From Ruminococcus sp. JC304 (GTDB taxonomy: Bacteria; Bacillota; Clostridia; Lachnospirales; Lachnospiraceae), in NCBI GenBank assembly GCA_000285855.2, contig HE978651.1, forward strand, positions 2,499,290 to 2,563,289: 64,000 nucleotides of DNA, in the 5' to 3' direction. Position 1 is the stretch's first letter; the number at the start of each line of letters is the position of its first letter. A model generated the notes under the pieces. That model saw only the letters and a program-made list of their open reading frames with translations. It did not search any database and had not been told where the DNA came from. A program made the position numbers and the translations under genes. Of this stretch, positions 8,135 to 13,909 are shown in pieces.

Positions 8135-9076
8135 TTATTCAGCATCTTCCGCTGCTTCAGTTGTTTCTGCATTCTCTTCTGCAGCATCATCTTTTGCTTC
8201 ATCCTTGCTATCTGTATCCTTGCTGTCTGTTTCTTCTGCATCAGCTTCTTCAGTGTCTGCGCTGTCATCAAAAGGAATTACAGCACCGTCATATTTCTCG
8301 TTGATGAAGTCTTTGATTTCATCAGATTTCAGTACGTCAACCAGAGCTTTGATCTTGTCACTGTTTTCGTTGCCTTCTTTTACTGCGATTACGTTTACAT
8401 ATGTCTTTGCTGCCTCAGAATCGGATTTCTCATATGCAAGTGCATCTTTTCCAACTGAGAAGCCAGCTTCCAGAGCATAGTTTCCGTTTAATACCACATA
8501 AGCTGTCTCACCTGTAACACGTGCGACCTGTGCTGCTTCCAGCTCTACGATCTCCACATTGTGAGGATTCTCTGCAATATCCTTAACAGTTGCATTTAAT
8601 CCAGCACCATCTTTCAGTGTGATGATTCCGTTATCCTGGAGAAGAAGAAGTGCTCTTGCTTCGTTTGTGGTATCATTTGGTACTGCAATGGAATCTCCGT
8701 CTTCCAGATCATCCAGGCTGTCTTTTGTTCCAGGATAGATTCCGAATGGCTCATAATGAATGCCACCTGCATTTACAAGGTGTGTACCCTTTTCCTCATT
8801 AAACTGATCCAGATATGGAATATGCTGGAAGTAGTTTGCATCAAACTCACCGCTCTCAACTACCTCGTTTGGTCTTACATAATCGTCAAATACAGTAACC
8901 TCAAGGTCATATCCTTCTTTCTCAAGAAGTGGTTTTGCCTCCTCAAGGATCTCTGCATGAGGTGTTGCAGACGCTGCAACTGTGATGGTTTTGTCATCAT
9001 CCTTTGCATAAACGCCTGTGCTTAATGTTCCTGCCACTAATACTCCTGTTAAAACTGCTGCCACTAATTTTTTCAT
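8135..9076 (-). CDS. metQ: Methionine ABC transporter substrate-binding protein (NlpA family)
   Basis: Extracellular D/L-methionine receptor for MetN-MetI. The 313-aa protein has a signal peptide (MKKLVAAVLTGVLVAGTLST) and the MetQ/NlpA core: TITVAASATPHAEIL, ANYFQHIPYLDQFN, HYEPFGIYPG and IAVPNDTTNEARALLLL. Two oddities are visible. There is no lipobox cysteine; the sequence ends GVYA-KDD, which suggests cleavage by signal peptidase I, unlike the usual Gram-positive MetQ lipoprotein. The last 44 or so residues form a very acidic Glu/Asp/Ala tail that the family normally lacks. It lies 87 bp downstream of metI and is closed by a terminator. Confidence 0.93.
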   Translation of the reverse strand: MKKLVAAVLTGVLVAGTLSTGVYAKDDDKTITVAASATPHAEILEEAKPLLEKEGYDLEVTVFDDYVRPNEVVESGEFDANYFQHIPYLDQFNEEKGTHLVNAGGIHYEPFGIYPGTKDSLDDLEDGDSIAVPNDTTNEARALLLLQDNGIITLKDGAGLNATVKDIAENPHNVEIVELEAAQVARVTGETAYVVLNGNYALEAGFSVGKDALAYEKSDSEAAKTYVNVIAVKEGNENSDKIKALVDVLKSDEIKDFINEKYDGAVIPFDDSADTEEADAEETDSKDTDSKDEAKDDAAEENAETTEAAEDAE

Positions 9077-9163
9077 AATAATTGTCCTCCTGAATTTTTC
9101 ATATTTTTATTGATTTTTTTAACTTGTTTCTATTTCTTCCAGCTACATTTTTACAGCCTTTTT

Positions 9164-9823
9164 TTACTTTCTTCTATCAATCTTATTTGCGATCATCATT
9201 CCCACTGACTGGAAAATCTGTACCAGCACTACCAGCAGGATAACTGTAACGATCATAATATCTGACTGATATCTGTAATATCCATAGCGGATGGCGATAT
9301 CTCCAAGTCCGCCTCCTCCTACTGCACCGGACATGGCTGAATAACCAAGGATCGTTCCGATTGCAATCGTTGCTCCTGTGATCAGTGAAGTTCTGGCTTC
9401 TACCAGAAGAACCTTCACGATAATCCTTATATTGCTGGCACCCATAGCTCTGGCTGCCTCGATCACACCTGCATCAACCTCTTTAATAGAAGATTCCACC
9501 ATTCGTGCGATAAAAGGAATGGCAGCCACTACCAGAGGCACTACCGTTGCTGTAGATCCATAGCTCTTTCCCACCACTGCTCTGGTAAAAGGAATCAGCA
9601 GGATCAGCAAGATCAGAAACGGAATACTTCTCACAATATTTGCAATTGCATCCAGTATCTTATACAACACTGCATTTGGTTTCAGTCCCTCTTTATCAGA
9701 CACTGCCAGCAGCACTCCCATAGGAAGTCCGAACAGGTATCCCAGAACTGTGGAAAGAACTGTCATGTAAAGTGTTTCTCCCACACCCTGGACAATCATC
9801 ATTATTGTCTCATGATCCCACAT
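9164..9823 (-). CDS. metI: Methionine ABC transporter permease
   Basis: Membrane component of the MetNIQ importer, 219 aa with five or six hydrophobic helices. The EAA loop that docks on the ATPase is visible as EVDAGVIEAARAMGASNIRI, about two thirds along. Its ATG overlaps the end of metN by 14 bp, which suggests translational coupling. Length and gene order (metN-metI-metQ) are standard for the family. Confidence 0.95.
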   Translation of the reverse strand: MWDHETIMMIVQGVGETLYMTVLSTVLGYLFGLPMGVLLAVSDKEGLKPNAVLYKILDAIANIVRSIPFLILLILLIPFTRAVVGKSYGSTATVVPLVVAAIPFIARMVESSIKEVDAGVIEAARAMGASNIRIIVKVLLVEARTSLITGATIAIGTILGYSAMSGAVGGGGLGDIAIRYGYYRYQSDIMIVTVILLVVLVQIFQSVGMMIANKIDRRK

Positions 9824-10865
9824 ATTCTGTCACCTCCCCGATTGCTAAACCTTTTTCTTTCAGATACTGTTTCATCATTTCTGTCCTGGTACTGCCCTCC
9901 ATAAACTCCAGTATCATCTCTCCCTTGGCTACACCACCTACATTCTTGGTATCTGCCTTCAGGATATTTACCGGTTCTCCGAAGGTAAGAATCAGATTTG
10001 CGATCACAGGCTCAAAAGCTGAGTTCTCGGAAAATACGATTCGTATTTTCTCACCACTTTTAATCTCTGCCTGTCCTTTTTCCCTGCCGGCATCCAGTCT
10101 GCTGTCTGCGTCGATATCGGAGCCTGTATCCTTTCGGATCAGTTCTTTGGCAACCTCTGACTGAGGATTTGCAAAAATATCTGCAACCAGTCCTTTCTCA
10201 ACCACTTCACCCTCATACATGATTGCCACATGTGTACAGATTTCACGCACAACAGACATCTGATGAGTAATGATCACTATGGTGATTCCAAACTGCTTAT
10301 TAATCTTTTTCAGCAATTCCAGAATGGAAGAAGTAGTCTGCGGATCCAGTGCACTGGTAGCCTCATCACAAAGTAAGATCTTCGGATCCGATGCAAGTGC
10401 TCTTGCAATAGCAACCCTCTGCTTCTGTCCACCGGAGAGCTGTGCAGGATAAGCATTCTGCCTGTCCCCCAGACCAACGATCTCTAACAGCTCTGCTGCC
10501 CTCTTTCTGGCCTCTGCCTTCTTCTTTCCTTTTATATAAAGAGGAAAACAGACATTATCAATCACTGACTTCTGCATCAGCAGATTGAAATGTTGGAAGA
10601 TCATACCAATCTCTTCCCTCTGCTTCCTCAATTCCTTCTCTGTCAAATCTCCAAGAGCCTTCCCATCTATCAGAACCTGGCCCTCTGTGGGAACCTCCAG
10701 AAAATTCATACATCGTACCAATGTACTCTTACCTGCCCCCGACATACCGATAATCCCATATATATCACCGGAATCGATATTCAGGTTCACATCCTTCAAA
10801 GCCTCGACCACGCCATCTTTCGTGTCAAAAGACTTCCGGACCTTCTCAATCACAATCCCAGACAT
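9810..10865 (-). CDS. metN: Methionine ABC transporter ATP-binding protein with NIL domain
   Basis: Cytoplasmic ATPase driving methionine import. The start at 10865 (MSGIVIEKVRKSF) is chosen because GGGAG precedes it; the longer frame upstream is not conserved-looking. It has Walker A GMSGAGKST, Q-loop MIFQHFNLL, signature LSGGQKQRVAIA and Walker B KILLCDEATSALD, then a C-terminal NIL (ACT-like) domain from about residue 265 that in relatives binds methionine and inhibits transport. No SAM riboswitch or T-box precedes it; the leader is only about 40 nt, so control is probably at a DNA operator. Confidence 0.95.
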   Translation of the reverse strand: MSGIVIEKVRKSFDTKDGVVEALKDVNLNIDSGDIYGIIGMSGAGKSTLVRCMNFLEVPTEGQVLIDGKALGDLTEKELRKQREEIGMIFQHFNLLMQKSVIDNVCFPLYIKGKKKAEARKRAAELLEIVGLGDRQNAYPAQLSGGQKQRVAIARALASDPKILLCDEATSALDPQTTSSILELLKKINKQFGITIVIITHQMSVVREICTHVAIMYEGEVVEKGLVADIFANPQSEVAKELIRKDTGSDIDADSRLDAGREKGQAEIKSGEKIRIVFSENSAFEPVIANLILTFGEPVNILKADTKNVGGVAKGEMILEFMEGSTRTEMMKQYLKEKGLAIGEVTEYVGS

Positions 10866-10911
10866 CTCATTCTCCCTCTCTCTTATTCCCCGCTCCGTTG
10901 AGCATGAACAT

Positions 10912-10979
10912 ACTATACCACTACACTTCCAAATATGCCAATTCATAATAGCTAGCACCAGTTATAGTTTAAAACTATA
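10912..10979 (-). promoter_or_regulatory. metN promoter with upstream palindrome
   Basis: TTGGCA (10941-10936), an 18-bp spacer and TATAGT (10917-10912) form a promoter with a start near 10905. A perfect 8+1+8 palindrome, TATAGTTTTAAACTATA, lies at 10963-10979, just upstream of the -35 box, and is a plausible operator or activator site. Confidence 0.65.
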
Positions 10980-11023
10980 TTTTTGTCACTTTACTACATT
11001 AAATTCTATATCTCCTGGATTTA

Positions 11024-11077
11024 GTGAAAAAGAAAAACAGCAGGAGAAAGGTCATATTCCTTTCATCCTACTGCTTT
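11024..11077 (-). terminator. Terminator after the degenerate region
   Basis: The arms at 11037-11051 and 11059-11077 pair (CAGTAGGATGAAAGG with CCTTTCTCCTGCTG, one bulge), followed by TTTTTCTTTTT on the minus strand. It implies that transcription once arrived, or still arrives, from the 11100-11600 side. Confidence 0.75.
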
Positions 11078-11396
11078 GAAAACGTAATATTCATTAAATT
11101 CCATCATCCACATCCGGTTCTTTGGGATTTGCACTTTTGCATCCATTACAGGTCATCCTCTGCTATATTCATTTTGACTTGGATAATCCATCTGAGAATA
11201 ATTTGTCGTTTTGTCCCATGTAACATGAACCTGAGTCAAGCGGATATTCGCAATCCGGATCCAGAATACGCACTTACCATTTTTACTCTTCCAGGTATTT
11301 TTTGCGCAGCATTTACAGTTACTGACATTACCATACAAAACAGTATCAAAAAACACCTGTCAAAATCGCTGAGAACTTTTTCTTCCTCTTAGCTCC
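11078..11396 (-). other. Degenerate coding remnant with a CxxC peptide
   Basis: No intact gene seen. On the minus strand a 67-codon frame (11356-11153) ends in NYSQMDYPSQNEYSRG and stops at TGA; a shift to the next frame at that point continues as MTCNGCKSANPKEPDVDDGI and stops about 20 bp before a terminator. The Cys-x-x-Cys and acidic end look protein-like, so this may be the frameshifted C-terminus of a lost gene or a tiny peptide. The 23-bp hairpin repeat (copy A) is embedded in it. Coding status is uncertain. Confidence 0.35.
11235..11257 (-). repeat. 23-bp hairpin repeat, copy A
   Basis: On the plus strand it reads GTCAAG, then the stem CGGAT, loop ATTCGCA and stem ATCCG. Other copies are at 18964-18986, 21407-21429 and 53391-53413, all in the same orientation and all just beyond the 3' end of minus-strand genes. 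Confidence 0.75.
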
Positions 11397-11624
11397 TTAT
11401 CTTTTAATTTTTTTCACAGATGAGAACGCACTGTAAACTTTCTTTCCTTTCACTGTCTGATATGCGCGGATTTTATACTGATAAGTAGTATTCTTTTTTA
11501 ATCCCTTATCTGTAAAAGAAGTGGATCTTGTGTCACTGACTTTTTTCCATGTCTTTCCAGTCAGTTTGTATACTTCATAACCAGATGCACCTTTTGTCTT
11601 GGCCCAGGTTACTTTCCAGCTCTG
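11397..11624 (-). pseudogene. Fibronectin type III-like C-terminal fragment
   Basis: An open frame without a start codon directly follows the TGA of the truncated Crp-like gene, in the same frame. It reads SWKVTWAKTKGASGYEVYK and ends with YKIRAYQTVKGKKVYSAFSS, then KIKR-stop. This is the last 70-75 residues of a fibronectin-III-like domain of the kind found at the C-terminus of large clostridial surface proteins. Its parent gene is missing; a deletion or recombination has joined it to the regulator. It could be translated only by stop read-through. Confidence 0.75.
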
Positions 11625-12170
11625 TCAAGCCCCATCATATTTTTCCAACCCCGGATAGGTTTCCAGAAAATATTCATACCTCTGTACCGGATTACAGGTT
11701 AGAATCATTTTTCTGTATTCATATTCCCTCATTGATGCCACACTCTGCATCCGATTACAAACCAGAGCAATTTCTATATTCTCCATAGCCAGCTTTCGAA
11801 GAACATCCGCTGATATCCTCACAATTTCACAATCAGTTATCAACTCCACTGTCAAGAAAGAGGTTATCTGCTTGTCCAAATTCATGATCCCTACCAAAGC
11901 TTCACCCGGAAAATGCGCAAAACAGTGAACCTGTTTTTTTCCATCTGATTTTTCATAATATGATTTTACAAGACCACCCTTTTTATACAGAAAAGAAATC
12001 GCATCTACCTTCTCATTCTCTTTCATCAGCAAAGTTCTTGCTTTCAAATTACAGATTTCCGAATTCTCCACCAACACCTCCAGCACAGCTTCCGATTTTA
12101 TTCCTATTACATTATGAAAAAAATCTTTCAGTTTTTCCTCTTCATTTTCCCTTTTTCTTTCATCACTCAT
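11625..12170 (-). pseudogene. Crp/Fnr-family regulator lacking its helix-turn-helix
   Basis: The 181-aa product matches the Crp/Fnr layout through the effector-binding beta barrel and long dimerisation helix. Visible parts are FLYKKGGLVKSYYEKSDGKK, HFPGEALVGIMN, ITDCEIVRISADVLRKL and the start of the C-terminal domain at RYEYFLETYPGL. Family members continue another 35-45 residues with the DNA-binding helix-turn-helix; here the sequence runs into EKYDGA-stop. The stop lies at the junction with the fibronectin-III remnant. Start ATG 12170 has AAGGA upstream. It probably cannot bind DNA, although a dominant-negative or ligand-binding remnant is conceivable. Confidence 0.8.
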
Positions 12171-12266
12171 ACTTTTTCCTTTTTACACGCTCAAAATCAA
12201 CAGACAAAACCATCTTGCTTAAAGTTACTGTTTATCCTGTTCTTTTGCAAACAAGATTTTCTCTAA

Positions 12267-12317
12267 TTATATCTTATTGTCTGACAAATAGCAATTTCGC
12301 CGCTTGATTCAAATCAA
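12267..12317 (-). promoter_or_regulatory. Promoter and Fnr-type box of the Crp-like gene
   Basis: TTGCTA (12295-12290), a 17-bp spacer and TATAAT (12272-12267) give a start near 12260. Upstream, 12304-12317 is TTGATTCAAATCAA, a perfect TTGAT-N4-ATCAA Crp/Fnr-class palindrome centred about 50 bp before the start, the placement expected for autoregulation. Confidence 0.75.
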
Positions 12318-12370
12318 GTAATCAAAAATATTTTTCCCAAACATACCCTTCACAATTTTTACTGCTACAC

Positions 12371-12411
12371 AAAAATAGCTATAAGACTTCATTTTTGAAA
12401 TCCTATAGCTT
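12371..12411 (-). terminator. Hairpin with minus-strand T-run
   Basis: AGCTATAGGA and TCTTATAGCT pair around an AT-rich loop and run into ATTTTTG on the minus strand. No gene is recognisable just upstream, so it may be a relic or may insulate the Crp-like promoter. Confidence 0.5.
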
Positions 12412-12574
12412 TGCTATTGATAATATTACGTTGTATTTCTGATCATCAATTATTTTCCAGTAACCATTGGAACACGACTAATAAACCGAACAATACTTGT
12501 GTCTTTATTCTTTATCATATTCAAAAATAACCGAAATCCTACTCATTTCTAAAACATATTTCGATAAGTCAAAA
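12412..12574. other. AT-rich intergenic stretch
   Basis: No convincing gene. On the minus strand a 22-codon frame (MIKNKDTSIVRFISRVPMVT, then GK-stop) is present but lacks a clear ribosome binding site. Base composition is more AT-rich than the surroundings, in keeping with an accessory region. Confidence 0.4.
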
Positions 12575-12604
12575 TTACAATTTTCACACTTTAATTAATA
12601 TAAT
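12575..12604 (+). promoter_or_regulatory. Promoter of the secreted orphan gene
   Basis: TTACAA (12575-12580), an 18-bp spacer and TATAAT (12599-12604), followed after 15 bp by AAGGAGG and the start codon at 12637. Confidence 0.6.
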
Positions 12605-12636
12605 ATTCAACAACTAAACAAGGAGGCCATTTAACC

Positions 12637-13344
12637 ATGAATAATGTAAAAATTCTATGTATCGCAGGCAGTATCGTACTCGGTAGTATATTGCTATCCG
12701 GACAAGCTTTTGGCAAAGCCCCCTCAGATCTAATCACCCTTTCCGCCCCTAAGGAGCCTGAGGGGCAACATGTATCTTATGATATAGATGGTTCCGGCTC
12801 TTATTATGACAGTGAGTCAGATACAACTTACTATTTTGTCAAGGGGATTGTCACTTCTTATTCTAATCATACCAAAACCTTTTCACTGACTTCCGACGTC
12901 GGTGAAACTTATGAGTTACCGGCAGATACGGATATTAATATAACCGACTATCTCAACACAGAAGCACATATATGGTACTCAGAAGACTCTCAAAAAAACT
13001 TAAAATTACTTGTGTTCTCTCCTCAAATTTTTTGGGAACATATTAATGAGCTGGAATCAGATGAACAAATTCCGGATGGTGCCACAGAAATTGATGGGAC
13101 TCTTTCAAAATATATCTCTTTCTGGTTAACAGAAGATAAAATAGATGTTACTCTCTTATTTGTTGAGGACAACGATGGAAACACTCATATATATGCAGAG
13201 GATAACACATGCAATAATTGTAATAGTTCTGTTTTTGGCAAAACAATCGGCGACTATATCAAGTTATATGAAGATATGCATTTAAATTCTCAAGTATATG
13301 ATGATTTTAATGTTGCATATCTTATATCAGAAGCATCATCTTGA
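12637..13344 (+). CDS. Secreted protein of unknown function
   Basis: I do not recognise a family. The 235-aa product starts with a signal peptide (MNNVKILCIAGSIVLGSILL, cleavage likely after GQAFG-K), so it should be exported. The mature part is acidic and rich in Asp, Ser, Tyr and Thr, with two stretches that look like small beta domains: TTYYFVKGIVTSYSNHTKTF, and later LWTEDKIDVTLLFVEDNDG-like strands. A short CNNC motif (TCNNCNSS) occurs near residue 190. The ribosome binding site AAGGAGG is nine bases upstream. It is a single-gene unit with its own promoter and terminator in an AT-rich accessory segment, suggesting transfer. Confidence 0.7.
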   Translation: MNNVKILCIAGSIVLGSILLSGQAFGKAPSDLITLSAPKEPEGQHVSYDIDGSGSYYDSESDTTYYFVKGIVTSYSNHTKTFSLTSDVGETYELPADTDINITDYLNTEAHIWYSEDSQKNLKLLVFSPQIFWEHINELESDEQIPDGATEIDGTLSKYISFWLTEDKIDVTLLFVEDNDGNTHIYAEDNTCNNCNSSVFGKTIGDYIKLYEDMHLNSQVYDDFNVAYLISEASS

Positions 13345-13405
13345 CTTACCCAAATGTCTGGTTGAGAACCTGATGTTTTTTACATCAAACATATCATATA
13401 TTTTA

Positions 13406-13444
13406 AATGCCGCAGCCAATATTTTCAAAGGCTGCGGCATTTTT
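13406..13444 (+). terminator. Terminator of the secreted orphan gene
   Basis: AAATGCCGCAGCC and GGCTGCGGCATTT form a 13-bp perfect stem with an 11-nt loop and end in TTTTT on the plus strand. Confidence 0.95.
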
Positions 13445-13461
13445 GACTTAATTTTTCTTTC

Positions 13462-13501
13462 AAACATATTGCTTCTTCTTTTGACTGCTGCCAATATGTT
13501 T
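13462..13501. repeat. Inverted repeat after the Abi_2 fragment
   Basis: AAACATATTG and CAATATGTTT, ten perfect bases, flank a 20-nt centre. It lies between the truncated Abi_2 frame and the shared terminator and could be a scar of an insertion or a recombination site. Confidence 0.55.
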
Positions 13502-13504
13502 ATG

Positions 13505-13612
13505 TCACAAATTCAAAATATCTTTTGCTTTTTCTCTGTCTCTGATAATCATCCCATGGGCAGCTAACTTATCCAATTGCTCATCAAAAGTCAATGGCTT
13601 TTTCAAATCCAT
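13505..13612 (-). pseudogene. Abi_2 (AbiD/AbiF-like) N-terminal fragment
   Basis: The frame MDLKKPLTFDEQLDKLAAHG, continuing IIRDREKAKDILNL-stop, is the N-terminus of Abi_2-family abortive-infection proteins, whose members normally continue with a Val-Asn-Tyr-Tyr-Arg segment and about 250 more residues with a HEPN-type RNase fold. Only 35 codons remain. The start at 13612 is set by AAGGAGTG five bases upstream; longer in-frame starts read through the upstream hairpin. The gene is a relic of a phage-exclusion module or a deliberately short peptide. Its upstream RNA unit is intact-looking. Confidence 0.7.
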
Positions 13613-13630
13613 AAAATCACTCCTTAACGT

Positions 13631-13694
13631 AAAAAAGCTGAGCACAAGTCTCAGCTTGGTCCCCAATGCCAAAAAGGCTTCGGGCAACTCTGTT
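13631..13694 (-). ncRNA. Candidate small RNA upstream of the Abi_2 fragment
   Basis: From the predicted start near 13694, a 64-nt transcript contains GCCC-GAA-GCC-TTTTT-GGC-ATT-GGGG, which can form nested stems or a pseudoknot, then AAGCTGAG-ACTTGTG-CTCAGCTT-TTTT, a strong intrinsic terminator. The terminator ends 18 bp before the Abi_2 start codon. A strong promoter, a short structured RNA, a leaky terminator and then a HEPN-type gene is the layout of type III-like RNA antitoxin modules. Function is inferred only. Confidence 0.55.
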
Positions 13695-13700
13695 ACATAT

Positions 13701-13729
13701 AGTATATTCAAAAAGCCACGAAATTGCAA
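13701..13729 (-). promoter_or_regulatory. Promoter of the small RNA/Abi_2 unit
   Basis: TTGCAA (13729-13724), a 17-bp spacer and TATACT (13706-13701), close to consensus. Confidence 0.75.
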
Positions 13730-13752
13730 TAGTTTTTATTATTTTCATCATC

Positions 13753-13886
13753 AAAAAAGGGCGCTGCCCAACCAAGCGAATACGCAAAGTTAATACACTC
13801 CTCCACACCACAATCCCGACGCTCCTAAAAAGGAAGCGCAAGGGTGGAGTCCAGAGGAGGGACAGCGCTTTCTGTCCTTCCTCTGG
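13753..13886 (-). terminator. Structured 3' region and terminator of purL
   Basis: Read on the minus strand: a 15-bp hairpin (13886-13851, CCAGAGGAAGGACAG paired with CTGTCCCTCCTCTGG), then an outer pairing of ACTCCACC (13850-13843) with GG-TGTGGAG (13808-13799) enclosing a CGCTTCC/GGAGCG hairpin (13838-13820). Last is a minimal GGGC-AGC-GCCC-TTTTTT terminator (13769-13753). This is far more structure than a terminator needs, so a small RNA or mobile palindromic element is possible. Confidence 0.6.
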
Positions 13887-13909
13887 GAACCTTCCGTCCT
13901 GGAAAGAGT

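Noticed and set aside
10866-10911. SAM riboswitch before metN
   Set aside because: The leader is only about 40 nt and contains no SAM-I core or T-box sequence.
13462-13501. Ends of a complete insertion sequence
   Set aside because: The inverted repeats are only 20 bp apart and enclose no gene; at most a scar.
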